Shown one piece after another: positions 37,430 through 47,499 of a DNA stretch of 64,000 nucleotides. The notes beneath the pieces were generated by a model. It was given only the letters and a program-made list of their open reading frames with translations. It did not search any database and was not told the DNA's origin. This stretch comes from Massilia sp. HP4 (lineage in GTDB: Bacteria > Pseudomonadota > Gammaproteobacteria > Burkholderiales > Burkholderiaceae_D). The position numbers and the translations under genes are program-made. Numbering within the stretch: the stretch's first letter is position 1; every line of letters begins with the position of its first letter. The DNA lies in assembly GCF_005222695.1 (NCBI RefSeq), contig NZ_STGG01000047.1, positions 62,001 to 126,000 of the forward strand, read 5' to 3'.

Positions 37430-38236
37430 GACGGCAACGATCGAATACGCCGGCGATCCGGTTGAGTATCGGAATCGCACACAGAATTCGGTCGAGCACG
37501 AGCAGTAGCGGAGTGAACTTGCTGTAGACCTTGCGCAAGGCCATCGGCATGCCGGTTAGATTCTTGGGGACCAGATTGGCGCGTTTCAAGCGGGTTACCG
37601 TGAAACCGGCACCGGCCAGGATCGCGACAATCTCGGCCTCGGCATAGCGCCGGGGATGTGCATAGCCGAGCTTGAAGCGGCGTACGACGGCCTCTTGCCA
37701 GGCTGCCTTCTGCGGTAATTGGTAGATCAGAAATTTGCCATTCGGGCTCAGGACCCGTGCAATCTCGTCCAATGATTTGCTCTCGTTGCCAGGTGTACCG
37801 CTGCATTCGTCGACATGTTCCAGCACGCCGCAGCTCATGACGGCATCGAAGCACGCATCAGGAAATGGCAGGTTGGTAGGATGGGTCGAACGCACCACCT
37901 TCAGTTCCGAGCACAGGGGCATGTCGGGCGGGGGGTGTCCTCGGGGCCGATGTCGAACGAAGTGACGGCGAGGCCGCGATTCTTGAGCAGCCAGGTCATC
38001 TGGCCATATCCGCAGCCCCAGTCGAGCGTGCGCCCTGGAGCATTCTGCCCTTCAGGCAACGCCAAGCCCGAGAGATTGGCCGCGACGTCCTCGGCGATGC
38101 GGATATAGTTCAGCAAATTGATGCGCTGATCCAGATGCGGCAGAAATATGCCAGCGCGCGCCATTGCAGAAGAGTTCTGTTCGAGGAACTGCAGGTCGGA
38201 GGCCCTTGGCCGATAGATCACGCGTGCTTCATCCAT
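37412..38236 (-). pseudogene. class I SAM-dependent methyltransferase, frameshifted
   Basis: The N-terminal half reads from ATG 38236 with the SAM motif LDWGCGYGQMTWLL, then runs out of frame at a run of six C (minus strand, near 37928-37936). One extra C would continue it into SELKVVRSTHPTNLPFPDACFDAVMSCGVLEHVDE, the normal methyltransferase continuation. A second shift near 37440-37460 is needed to reach a natural end (IVAVKNKAG, stop at 37412). Two lesions point to a decaying gene, though a sequencing error in the homopolymer could explain the first. Confidence 0.65.
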
Positions 38237-38303
38237 GTCGATAACAGTGGGCGCCAGTTTAACAGTTCGCCATGACAGGATTTCCACCTAATATCACTTC
38301 GGC

Positions 38304-38334
38304 CCGGATGTGCGGCACATGGCTTCACATCCGG
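38304..38334 (-). terminator. hairpin downstream of ribB
   Basis: Perfect 9-bp inverted repeat (CCGGATGTG / CACATCCGG), 13-base loop, 20 bases after the ribB stop. No T-run, so a weak terminator call. Confidence 0.4.
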
Positions 38335-38353
38335 TAATAGCGGTCCAGGCAGT

Positions 38354-39001
38354 TTACAGCGCGCGTGCGCGGCGCCATTGGATCAGTTCGGCGATGGTGA
38401 GGATCGGGAAAGCACGCTCTTCGGCGAACTGTTCGATTTGCTCGCCGCGCATCATGGTGCCGTCCGGGTTCATCAGCTCGCACAGCACGGCGGCCGGCTG
38501 CAGGCTGGCCAGCTTGGCCAGGTCGACCGAGCCTTCGGTATGACCGGCGCGCGCCAGCACGCCGCCCGGCGTGGCGCGCAGCGGGAACACGTGGCCGGGA
38601 CGCACCAGGTCGTGCGGCTGGGCATTGCGCGCGATCGCGGCCTGGATGGTCGACACGCGGTCGGCGGCGGACACGCCGGTGGTCACGCCATGGCGAGCTT
38701 CGATCGAGACCGTGAACGGGGTGCCGTAACGGCTGCCGTTTTCCGGCGCCATCGGCGGCAGCTCGAGCGCGCGCACCTTGTCGTCGGACAGGCACAGGCA
38801 GACGATGCCGCTGCATTCGCGGATCATCAGGGCCATGGTTTCGACGCTCAGTTTCTCGGCGGCGACGATCAGGTCGGCCTCGTTCTCGCGGTCGAAGTCG
38901 TCGAGCAGGATGACCGGGATACCGGCGCGCATGGCGGCCAGGGCGGCGGCGATACGGCCTTCCAGGTCGTTGCTGTGAAGGGTGTAGGTAGGGACTAGCA
39001 T
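38354..39001 (-). CDS. ribB: 3,4-dihydroxy-2-butanone-4-phosphate synthase
   Basis: Makes the four-carbon unit of riboflavin from ribulose 5-phosphate. 215 aa stand-alone RibB with no GTP cyclohydrolase II part. Signature acidic loop [14 protein letters not shown] (near residue 33), then CVCLSDD-like metal/substrate region, [14 protein letters not shown] and [21 protein letters not shown]. The long 5' leader carries an FMN riboswitch, so expression falls when FMN is abundant. Confidence 0.97.
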   Translation of the reverse strand: MLVPTYTLHSNDLEGRIAAALAAMRAGIPVILLDDFDRENEADLIVAAEKLSVETMALMIRECSGIVCLCLSDDKVRALELPPMAPENGSRYGTPFTVSIEARHGVTTGVSAADRVSTIQAAIARNAQPHDLVRPGHVFPLRATPGGVLARAGHTEGSVDLAKLASLQPAAVLCELMNPDGTMMRGEQIEQFAEERAFPILTIAELIQWRRARAL

Positions 39002-39108
39002 GTGAAACGCTCCTCGCAGTGGTTGGCGAAAAACGCATCAGGGCAAAGCGAAACCGCGCACCTGTTCAGCCGCGAAGACGCGGGCGATCAGGCGCATGAC
39101 AGCGCACA

Positions 39109-39250
39109 TCTTCTTTCATCCGGACTATACCGTCGGCCCTGGCTTCTCACCAGGTCTGCTGACCCTGCTCATTGGAACCTGAACAGGCGCTCGCGGGCTC
39201 GACCTGTGAAGGTCATACCGCCGGTGGGGAATCGCACCCCGCCCCGAAGA
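39109..39250 (-). promoter_or_regulatory. FMN riboswitch (RFN element)
   Basis: Read on the minus strand, the conserved blocks appear in order: GGGGTGCGATTCCCCACCGG, CGGTATGACC, GAGCCCGCGAGCGCC, GGTCAGCAGACC, GGGCCGACGGTATAGTCC and GGATGAAAGAAGA. It ends about 110 bases before the ribB start, leaving room for an expression platform. Confidence 0.95.
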
Positions 39251-39612
39251 CGTAATTGAATTGTGGTGCACTGCTCAACAGCAGGCGGGGGTGATTGTAG
39301 CAGTGGTGTGTGGAGTTTGCTGGGAGGCGGTCGAATCCCCCGCCGCTACAACTGTCAGTCTTGCCGGGTGTCCCATTGCCAGATCGACTGTCCGTAGGAG
39401 GAGTCGACCGCTGGAAATTCCATATATACATCTGTGCGGGGCGGTATTTCTCCATTATCTGAAATTACATTCTGCAATACACGAGGCGATGGTCGCCTCG
39501 CTCAGGACCGCGCCTTTGTCGATCTTAAAAGAACAGGTCTTGTCAGTGATGCCTGCAGGCATGACGGTCGTCAAGCTGTCGGCGGGATATGTGCAATGGG
39601 TACGGAGAAATG
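39251..39612. other. intergenic region between ribB leader and gloA terminator
   Basis: About 360 bases without a convincing gene. An open frame on the plus strand (39261-39671) crosses the gloA terminator hairpin and has no family resemblance. Contains an 8-bp hairpin with a TGG loop (39482-39500). Confidence 0.6.
39294..39302 (-). promoter_or_regulatory. extended -10 promoter of ribB leader
   Basis: On the minus strand TGC-TACAAT, an extended -10, lies about 45 bases before the riboswitch. No clear -35. Confidence 0.4.
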
Positions 39613-39614
39613 AA

Positions 39615-39648
39615 AATGGCGCGGCGCCCGTGAAGGCGCCGCGCCATT
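39615..39648 (-). terminator. terminator of gloA
   Basis: Perfect 14-bp stem (AATGGCGCGGCGCC and its complement), 6-base loop, followed on the minus strand by TTTTC. It lies 20 bases after the gloA stop. Confidence 0.85.
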
Positions 39649-39667
39649 GCCCTCAGACAGCCAGTGT

Positions 39668-40081
39668 TTAGTTGCTCAATCCACCGCCGCCAGCATGGTC
39701 TGCACGTTCGATCAGCTCGACCTTGTAGCCATCGGGATCGGTGATGAAGGCGATCACGGTGGTGCCGCCCTTGACCGGGCCCGGTTCGCGGGTAATGTTG
39801 CCCCCGGTCGCGCGCACCTGGTCGCAGGTGGCGTAGATGTCGTCGGCCGAGATGGCGATGTGGCCGTAGGCCGAGCCCATGTCGTAGCTGTCGGTGCCCC
39901 AGTTATAGGTCAGTTCGAGCTCGGCGTGGTCCGGGTTGCTGCCGTAGCCGAGGAAGGCCAGGCTGTACTTGTACTCCGGGTTGTCGCTGGTGCGCAGCAG
40001 TTTCATGCCCAGCACCTTGGTGTAGAAGTCGATGGAACGTTGCAGGTCGCCGACCCTCAACATGGTATGCAGGATGCGCAT
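39668..40081 (-). CDS. gloA: lactoylglutathione lyase (glyoxalase I)
   Basis: Detoxifies methylglyoxal as its glutathione hemithioacetal. 137 aa, two betaalphabeta modules of the VOC fold. Metal ligands: His in MRILHTML (near residue 5), Glu in LELTYNWG (near 56), His in YGHIAI (near 74) and Glu in YKVELIER (near 122). [12 protein letters not shown] is the classic first motif. The tail HAGGGGLSN is a short Gly-rich extension. Confidence 0.97.
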   Translation of the reverse strand: MRILHTMLRVGDLQRSIDFYTKVLGMKLLRTSDNPEYKYSLAFLGYGSNPDHAELELTYNWGTDSYDMGSAYGHIAISADDIYATCDQVRATGGNITREPGPVKGGTTVIAFITDPDGYKVELIERADHAGGGGLSN

Positions 40082-40159
40082 TGGGTTGTCCTTATGTGTT
40101 CCGGGAAAACCGCATTCTATGCGTTTGACAGCTTCCTTGCCGAAGCCGGGAAAGCGGAC

Positions 40160-40188
40160 GCGCCGCGGATCGCCCAGGTCCGCGGCGC
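40160..40188 (-). terminator. hairpin after the OsmC-like gene
   Basis: Perfect 10-bp stem (GCGCCGCGGA / TCCGCGGCGC), 9-base loop, 7 bases beyond the OsmC stop. T-run poor on the minus strand. Confidence 0.55.
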
Positions 40189-40194
40189 AGCCGA

Positions 40195-40626
40195 TCAGTT
40201 CTCGAGCTTCGCGTCGAGCGTGATCTTGGCGTTCAGCAGTTTGGAGACCGGGCAGTTTTCCTTGGCCGTGGTGGCCGCCTTGTCGAAGGCTTCCTGGCTG
40301 GCGCCCGGGATCTTTGCCACCAGCTCGAGGTGCACGGCCGTGATCGAGAAGCCGCCCTCGACTTTTTCCATCGACACCGTCGCCTTGGTGCGCAGTTCGT
40401 CGGCGGTCAGGCCGGCCTGGCCCAGCTGGCCCGACAGCGCCATCGTGAAGCAGCCGGCGTGGGCCGCACCGATCAGCTCTTCGGGATTGGTGCCCGGCGC
40501 GTCTTCGAAGCGGGTGTTGAAGCCATAGGGCTGGTCCTTGAGGGCGCCGCTGCCGGTCGAGACCTGGCCCTTGCCGTCCTTGATGCCGCCGCTCCAGACG
40601 GCGCTGCCGTCGCGTTTGATCGTCAT
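40195..40626 (-). CDS. OsmC-family peroxiredoxin-like protein
   Basis: 143 aa. OsmC fold with the two redox Cys: [13 protein letters not shown] (near residue 59) and ENCPVSKLL (near residue 124). It follows the OsmC subfamily rather than Ohr (which is at 44.9 kb). Reduces organic hydroperoxides, typically under osmotic or stationary-phase stress. The 106-aa hydrophilic gene lies immediately upstream, 3 bases away. Confidence 0.93.
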   Translation of the reverse strand: MTIKRDGSAVWSGGIKDGKGQVSTGSGALKDQPYGFNTRFEDAPGTNPEELIGAAHAGCFTMALSGQLGQAGLTADELRTKATVSMEKVEGGFSITAVHLELVAKIPGASQEAFDKAATTAKENCPVSKLLNAKITLDAKLEN

Positions 40627-40629
40627 GGT

Positions 40630-40950
40630 TTATTTCCTTTCGCTGTCGTTGTCTTCGGGTGCGGGCTCGGCGTCGTGGTCGCGCATGTCGCGATGACGGT
40701 CGGGCTGCGGCTGGGCCTGGCCACTGGCGCCCGGCGCGGGGTCGACCGCTTCCGAGATGCCGGGCGTGTTGCGCGAATCGGTGTCGACCAGGCCTTGTTC
40801 GAGGTCTTTGGCCGCCTGTTTCATGACGCCACGAGGCTCCTGGTCTTGCGCGTCCGGCGTTTCGTCGCGTTCGTGCGGCTGGCGTTTGACGCCATCGTTG
40901 CTCATCGGTTCCTTGGTATTGACGAACCGGTCCTTGGATTCTGTCACCAT
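40630..40950 (-). CDS. small hydrophilic, probably disordered protein
   Basis: 106 aa, rich in Asp, Glu, Gln, Pro and Arg, without hydrophobic segments; low-complexity end with EPAPEDND. A strong Shine-Dalgarno (AAAGGAGAGC) precedes ATG 40950, which makes it a real gene. Same strand and 3 bases before the OsmC-like gene, so probably a stress-linked operon. No family recognised. Confidence 0.7.
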   Translation of the reverse strand: MVTESKDRFVNTKEPMSNDGVKRQPHERDETPDAQDQEPRGVMKQAAKDLEQGLVDTDSRNTPGISEAVDPAPGASGQAQPQPDRHRDMRDHDAEPAPEDNDSERK

Positions 40951-41094
40951 GGTGCTCTCCTTTGCATTTTCGTCATCATTATCCTAACTGCCTGCCGATG
41001 AACGGGTCGCGCAATTGAACCTCGTAATTTGATGATGCTTTTTTGCAATTACATGGATAAGATGAGTGCTTGACCGTATTGACGGAAAAGCACG

Positions 41095-42003
41095 ATGAGT
41101 ACAGATTCCCTGATCCACCATGCCAGCGTCGCCTGCAAGAACTGCGGCGCCGATACGCAAGGCAATTTCTGCCAGCATTGCGGGCAGGCGACCCATCTGC
41201 ATGTGCCGAGTGCGCGCGAATTCCTGCACGAATTCATCGCTCACTACGTGGCGCTGGAAGGCAAGCTGTGGAAAACGCTGGCCCTGCTGATCGCCAAGCC
41301 TGGCGTGCTGACCTGCGAATACATCCAGGGCCGCCGCGTACGCTATCTCGAGCCGCTGCGCGTGTACCTGACCTTCAGCATCATCTTCTTTGCACTGTTC
41401 AAGATTAGCGGCGTCGACGTGGCGCGCTTCGACGAACCGTCGCCCGCGCTGACCGCCGCGGTGGCCGAAGGGCGCGTCAAGGAGACGGTGCTGGGCCCGG
41501 CCATGGGGGCGAACGCCGCCGAGTATGAAAGAGTCCTGGCCATGCTCGACAAGAAGGCCGGCAATGTGCATCCGGTGTTGCGAGAGCGGGTCGCGCGCTT
41601 CCTGTCGCTGTCGCCGCAGGCCCAGAAGGCGGCCCTCAAGCAGGCTTTCTACAGTTACACGCCGTACGCGATCTTCGCCATGATGCCGCTGTTCGCGCTG
41701 TACCTGAAGATCCTGTACCTGGGCAGCGGGCGCCGCTACGGAGAGCACTTCCTGTTCGCGCTGCACGTGAATGCCTTCGCCTTCCTGATGCTGTCGGTGA
41801 TGATCCTGGTGCCGGAGACCTGGAAATTCATTACCTTCGCATTGCTGTTATGGCTGGTGTTCTACCTGCCGATCGCGATGCGCCGGGTCTACGAGAGCGG
41901 CTGGTTCGGCACTGTCGTCCGGTGGGTGGTACTGATCTTTGCCCACATCGTGACCCTGGCCTCGGCCGTATTGACCGTGATGGGCATGGTCCTGATGGGC
42001 TGA
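41095..42003 (+). CDS. DUF3667 membrane protein with zinc ribbon
   Basis: 302 aa. N-terminal double CxxC zinc ribbon (CKNCGADTQGNFCQHCG, near residue 15), then the DUF3667 region with RYLEPLRVYLTFSIIFFALF and a C-terminal half with about four hydrophobic segments. Function unknown. Lies just before the LexA box of nadK-recN and reads towards it. Confidence 0.85.
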   Translation: MSTDSLIHHASVACKNCGADTQGNFCQHCGQATHLHVPSAREFLHEFIAHYVALEGKLWKTLALLIAKPGVLTCEYIQGRRVRYLEPLRVYLTFSIIFFALFKISGVDVARFDEPSPALTAAVAEGRVKETVLGPAMGANAAEYERVLAMLDKKAGNVHPVLRERVARFLSLSPQAQKAALKQAFYSYTPYAIFAMMPLFALYLKILYLGSGRRYGEHFLFALHVNAFAFLMLSVMILVPETWKFITFALLLWLVFYLPIAMRRVYESGWFGTVVRWVVLIFAHIVTLASAVLTVMGMVLMG

Positions 42004-42031
42004 ACTTGCAGGGCAGGGGTGGCGCCCGCTA

Positions 42032-42051
42032 TACTGTTCATCTATACAGTA
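42032..42051 (+). promoter_or_regulatory. LexA (SOS) box before nadK-recN
   Basis: CTGTTCATCTATACAG at 42034-42049 fits CTG-N10-CAG, with TA flanks on both sides (TACTGT ... ACAGTA). It lies 82 bases before nadK and 29 bases after the DUF3667 gene. Confidence 0.82.
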
Positions 42052-42132
42052 ATGGCAGAGCGCCGTATGGCAGCCGCAGGGATTATCGGTTAATCTCCAG
42101 CGTACCCTTAACCTCATAGTGCAGAGACCGTC

Positions 42133-43035
42133 ATGCCCGCTTCGCCCCAAACGCAACAGATCATCGCGCTCGTGGTGCGGCACAATACGGCAGGCGTCGA
42201 AGAGCCGGTCGGCCGCATCCGCGATTTCCTGCAAGAGGCGGGCTACCGGGTGGTGTTCGAGGCCGATACCGCGGCCAACCTGCAATTGGCCGACATCGAT
42301 TCGATGACCGTGGCCGAGATCGGCGTCCAGGCCAGGATCGGCATCGTGGTCGGCGGCGACGGCACCATGCTGGGCATTGCGCGCCAGCTGGCCGCGTACG
42401 ACATCGCCCTGGTCGGCATCAACCTTGGCCGGCTCGGCTTTATCACCGACATCCCGCTCGACGACATGCTGCCTGCGCTCAGCGAGATCCTGCAGGGCCG
42501 CTCGCGCGCCGAAGAGCGCACGCTGCTCGAGGCGCGCGTGATGCGCGGCGGCGAGCAGATCTTCTGCAGCGTGGCCGTCAACGACGTGGTCGTGGCGCGC
42601 GGCACCGGCGCCGGCATGGTCGAACTCAAGCTGTCCGTCGACGGTCAATTCATGTACAACCAGCGTTCGGACGGCCTGATCGTGTCCACGCCCACCGGCT
42701 CCACGGCGTATGCGCTGTCGGCCGGCGGCCCGCTGCTGCACCCAAGGATGAAGGGCACGGTGCTGGTGCCGATCGCGCCGCACGCGCTGTCGAACCGGCC
42801 GATCGTGGTGCCCGACGACAGCGAGATCGTGGTCGAGCTGGTGACGGGACGCGACATCAGCGTGAACTTCGACATGCAGACCTTCACCAGCCTGCAGCTG
42901 GGCGACCAGATCGTCATCTCGCGCTCGCCGCACACGATCACCTTCCTGCATCCGCTCGACTGGAGCTACTACCACACGCTGCGCCAGAAGCTGCACTGGA
43001 ACGAATACCCCACCAACGACGGCCGGCTCAAATAA
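42133..43035 (+). CDS. nadK: NAD kinase
   Basis: Phosphorylates NAD to NADP. 300 aa with the diphosphate/ATP motif VGGDGTML (near residue 74), the NDVVVARG region (near 155) and SDGLIVSTPTGSTAY (near 180). Its neighbour recN, 66 bases downstream, gives the common nadK-recN arrangement. The SOS box upstream suggests that nadK is co-induced with recN. Confidence 0.97.
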   Translation: MPASPQTQQIIALVVRHNTAGVEEPVGRIRDFLQEAGYRVVFEADTAANLQLADIDSMTVAEIGVQARIGIVVGGDGTMLGIARQLAAYDIALVGINLGRLGFITDIPLDDMLPALSEILQGRSRAEERTLLEARVMRGGEQIFCSVAVNDVVVARGTGAGMVELKLSVDGQFMYNQRSDGLIVSTPTGSTAYALSAGGPLLHPRMKGTVLVPIAPHALSNRPIVVPDDSEIVVELVTGRDISVNFDMQTFTSLQLGDQIVISRSPHTITFLHPLDWSYYHTLRQKLHWNEYPTNDGRLK

Positions 43036-43101
43036 GCAACGGCCATCCGTCGCCCGACTTGTTCGCCACAGAATCGCCAATCACCGGAGACCCGATTTTT
43101 C

Positions 43102-44766
<1,665 letters not shown>

Positions 44767-44906
44767 AACACCGTGGTGACGGTCATGGCAGGCTTCTATT
44801 CAATTAGTCGTCATGCCCGCTTCTTGATTCTGTGGCAGAGTGATGTTCGACCTGCAGCCTGCTCGCTGCAGCATCGCCCACCAACCCAACCACGAAAGGA
44901 ATTCGC

Positions 44907-45335
44907 ATGAGCATCGAAAAAGTCCTCTACCGCGCCCAAGCCACCTCGCAAGGCGGCCGTGAAGGCTCGTCAAAAAGTTCCGATGGCGTCCTTGACCTGA
45001 AACTGAGCACGCCGAAGGAACTGGGCGGCGGTGGCGGCCCGGGCACGAATCCGGAGCAGCTGTTCGCGGCCGGCTATTCGGCCTGCTTCCTGGGCGCCCT
45101 CAAGTTCGTGGCCGGCCAGGCCAAGGTCGCGCTGCCGCAAGACCTGACCATCACCGGCGACGTCGGCATCGGCCAGATCCCGACCGGCTTCGGCATCGAA
45201 GTCGACCTGACCATCAAGGCCCCCGGCATGGACCAGGCCCAGCTGCAAGAGCTGGTCGACAAGGCCCACATCGTGTGCCCGTACTCGAACGCCACCCGCG
45301 GCAATATCGACGTGCGCCTGCACGTGAACACCTGA
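44907..45335 (+). CDS. ohr: organic hydroperoxide resistance protein Ohr
   Basis: 142 aa. Thiol peroxidase for organic hydroperoxides with the two redox Cys in [12 protein letters not shown] (near residue 61) and [12 protein letters not shown] (near residue 126); the Ohr-type [13 protein letters not shown] stretch separates it from OsmC. Good ribosome site (GAAAGGAATT). The usual OhrR regulator gene is not next to it. Confidence 0.96.
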   Translation: MSIEKVLYRAQATSQGGREGSSKSSDGVLDLKLSTPKELGGGGGPGTNPEQLFAAGYSACFLGALKFVAGQAKVALPQDLTITGDVGIGQIPTGFGIEVDLTIKAPGMDQAQLQELVDKAHIVCPYSNATRGNIDVRLHVNT

Positions 45336-45355
45336 TTCCTGGCAGATAGGACAGT

Positions 45356-45379
45356 TTCCGTGGCGGCAGCGCCACGGAA
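45356..45379 (+). terminator. hairpin after ohr
   Basis: Perfect 9-bp stem (TTCCGTGGC / GCCACGGAA), 6-base loop, 20 bases after the ohr stop, no T-run. Confidence 0.4.
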
Positions 45380-45437
45380 GGCGGTGGCGCCACTCCGGCA
45401 AAGGGGGGCGCCATCCGATTCGGCGGCAGGCCCCACT

Positions 45438-45443
45438 TATAAT
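45438..45443 (+). promoter_or_regulatory. -10 element of hemH promoter
   Basis: Perfect TATAAT 28 bases before the hemH start. No convincing -35. Confidence 0.45.
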
Positions 45444-45471
45444 AGATGAGTCCTGTCACGAATCCCTCTCT

Positions 45472-46575
45472 ATGCCATTTCGTAAAGAACCGCCTCATCT
45501 CCACGGCACCGTGTCGCACAGCGCGATCGTCCTGGTCAACCTCGGCACGCCGGACGAGCCGACCCGCTCGAGCGTGCGCCGCTACCTGAAGCAGTTCCTG
45601 TCAGATCCGCGCGTGGTCGAGATCCCCAGCCGCATCTGGTGGTTCATCCTGAACCTGTTCATCCTGCCGTTCCGCTCCGGCCAGTCGGCCGCCAAATACC
45701 GCACCATCTGGACCCGCGACGGCTCGCCGCTGCGCATCCATACCGCCCAGCAGGCATCGAAGCTGCACGCCGTACTGGCCGAACGCGGCCACGAAGACGT
45801 CAAGGTCGTCATGGCCATGCGCTATGGATCGCCGTCCCTGCCCGACGTGCTCGACGGGCTCAAGCAAAACGGCTGCGACCGCATCGTCGTGCTGCCCGCC
45901 TACCCGCAGTATTCCGGCACCACCACCGCCTCGATCTGGGACGCGGTCTTCCAGCACTACGGCCAGGTGCGTAACGTGCCCGAGCTGCGCCTGGTGAAGC
46001 ACTACCACGACCACGAAGGCTATATCCATGCGCTGCGCGACAATGTGCTGGCGTATTGGGACGCCCACGGCCGCGGCCAGAAGCTGGTGATGAGCTTCCA
46101 CGGCACGCCCAAGCGCACCCTCGAGCTGGGCGACCCGTATTTCTGCGAGTGCCAGAAGACCGGACGCCTGCTGGCGCAAGCCCTCGAGCTGGGCCCGGAC
46201 GACTACCTGGTCACTTTCCAGTCGCGCTTCGGCAAGGCCGAATGGCTGCAACCCTACACGGCGCCGACGGTGCAGCAGCTGGCCCAGGCCGGGGTCGAGC
46301 GCATCGACGTCATCTGTCCGGGCTTCACCAGCGACTGCCTCGAAACGCTCGAAGAGATCTCGATGGAAGTGCGGCATGATTTCGAAAGCAACGGCGGCAA
46401 GGATTTCCACTACATCCCCTGCCTGAACGCCTCGCCCGCATGGATCCGCGGCATGGCCGAGATCGCCGAGCAGCACCTGATCGGCTGGTCGACCATCCAG
46501 ACCCCGGCCCAGCGCGAAGCGCAACGCCTCGACGCCGAACTCGGCGCCCAGAACGCGGCGCGCCTGGGCGCCTGA
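45472..46575 (+). CDS. hemH: ferrochelatase
   Basis: Inserts iron into protoporphyrin IX, the last step of haem synthesis. 367 aa, normal for proteobacteria: AIVLVNLGTPDEP at the start, YPQYSGTTTAS in the middle, active-site His in MSFHGTPKRTL and the signature ICPGFTSDCLETLEEI with catalytic Glu. Followed by a terminator, so separate from the downstream grpE. Confidence 0.98.
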   Translation: MPFRKEPPHLHGTVSHSAIVLVNLGTPDEPTRSSVRRYLKQFLSDPRVVEIPSRIWWFILNLFILPFRSGQSAAKYRTIWTRDGSPLRIHTAQQASKLHAVLAERGHEDVKVVMAMRYGSPSLPDVLDGLKQNGCDRIVVLPAYPQYSGTTTASIWDAVFQHYGQVRNVPELRLVKHYHDHEGYIHALRDNVLAYWDAHGRGQKLVMSFHGTPKRTLELGDPYFCECQKTGRLLAQALELGPDDYLVTFQSRFGKAEWLQPYTAPTVQQLAQAGVERIDVICPGFTSDCLETLEEISMEVRHDFESNGGKDFHYIPCLNASPAWIRGMAEIAEQHLIGWSTIQTPAQREAQRLDAELGAQNAARLGA

Positions 46576-46582
46576 AACCGCT

Positions 46583-46607
46583 TGCCGGCCCCATGCCGGC
46601 ATTTTTT
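46583..46607 (+). terminator. terminator of hemH
   Basis: Perfect 7-bp stem (TGCCGGC / GCCGGCA), 5-base loop, six T. It lies 7 bases after the hemH stop. Confidence 0.88.
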
Positions 46608-46705
46608 CGACCAGCGCTTGCTTATTGACAACCTGCTAAAATGCCAGGTTGTTGGTGCTGGGCGCCGTATTTATGGCGTTTTCCGATGACACCTCTGCAA
46701 TTCCC

Positions 46706-46733
46706 CTTGAAATTGTAGGAGATCGCCCCATCT
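46706..46733 (+). promoter_or_regulatory. sigma-32 heat-shock promoter of grpE
   Basis: CTTGAAA (46706-46712), 13-bp spacer, CCCCATCT (46726-46733): an exact match to the sigma-32 consensus. It lies inside a longer open frame, which proves that grpE starts downstream at 46802. Confidence 0.92.
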
Positions 46734-46801
46734 GGGGCGCTGTGTATCGATCAGGATACGTTTTCAACTCAGCCAAGTCCTTGATTCTAGGAGTTTTTCC
46801 G

Positions 46802-47377
46802 ATGCAAGACCAAGAAAACAAAGAAGTGATTGACCAGCAGAGCAGCGAGGCGCCTGGCGCTGACGCCGTTGCCGGTGCAGACACTCAAGCAGAAGCGCCG
46901 GCCGCTCCATTCGCCGTGCCGGGCCTCGAAGAACAGCTGAGCGCGACCGAAGCGAAACTGGCAGAAATGCACGACGCCTTCATGCGCGCCAAGGCCGAGG
47001 CCGATAACATCCGCCGCCGCGCCCAGGAAGACGTCAGCAAGGCCCACAAATTTGCCATCGAAAGCTTCGCCGAGGCCATGGTGCCGGTGCGCGACAGCCT
47101 GGAGATGGCCGTCAAGGTCGAAGCCCCGACGGTCGAGTCGATCAAGGAAGGCGTCGAAATGACCCTCAAGCAGCTGACCGCCGCCTTCGAAAAGAACCGC
47201 CTGGTCGAAGTCATGCCGCAGCCGGGCGACAAGCTCGATCCGAACAAGCACCAGGCCGTGGCCGTCGTGCCATCGGAGCAGGAAGCCAATACCGTGGTCG
47301 CCGTGCTGCAAAAGGGCTATATGATCGCCGACCGCCTGCTGCGTCCGGCCATCGTGACCGCCGCGGCGCCGAAATAA
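46802..47377 (+). CDS. grpE: nucleotide exchange factor GrpE
   Basis: Releases ADP from DnaK. 191 aa: acidic disordered N-terminus (about 1-50), long helix (about 50-90) and the C-terminal beta domain with the signature [18 protein letters not shown] and [12 protein letters not shown] 46802 has AGGAG (46789-46793) and lies downstream of a sigma-32 promoter that is itself inside the longer frame, so that frame must be over-extended. Followed by dnaK after 122 bases. Confidence 0.97.
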   Translation: MQDQENKEVIDQQSSEAPGADAVAGADTQAEAPAAPFAVPGLEEQLSATEAKLAEMHDAFMRAKAEADNIRRRAQEDVSKAHKFAIESFAEAMVPVRDSLEMAVKVEAPTVESIKEGVEMTLKQLTAAFEKNRLVEVMPQPGDKLDPNKHQAVAVVPSEQEANTVVAVLQKGYMIADRLLRPAIVTAAAPK

Positions 47378-47430
47378 GGAGCGGCAGCATGCATCTGTGT
47401 GTGTTCTGACTGACGCTGTCAACTGAACCA

Positions 47431-47458
47431 CTTGAAAGCACGCTGCTCCTTCCCAATA
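47431..47458 (+). promoter_or_regulatory. sigma-32-like promoter of dnaK
   Basis: Perfect CTTGAAA (47431-47437), 13-bp spacer, TCCCAATA (47451-47458), a partial match to CCCCATNT. It gives dnaK its own heat-shock promoter between grpE and dnaK. Confidence 0.7.
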
Positions 47459-47499
47459 TTGAATCCATCAGAAATTCACAAATACTAAAGGAACACATC

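Noticed and set aside
39261..39671. A 136-codon plus-strand frame after ribB
   Set aside because: It crosses the gloA terminator hairpin, lacks a ribosome site and has no family resemblance.
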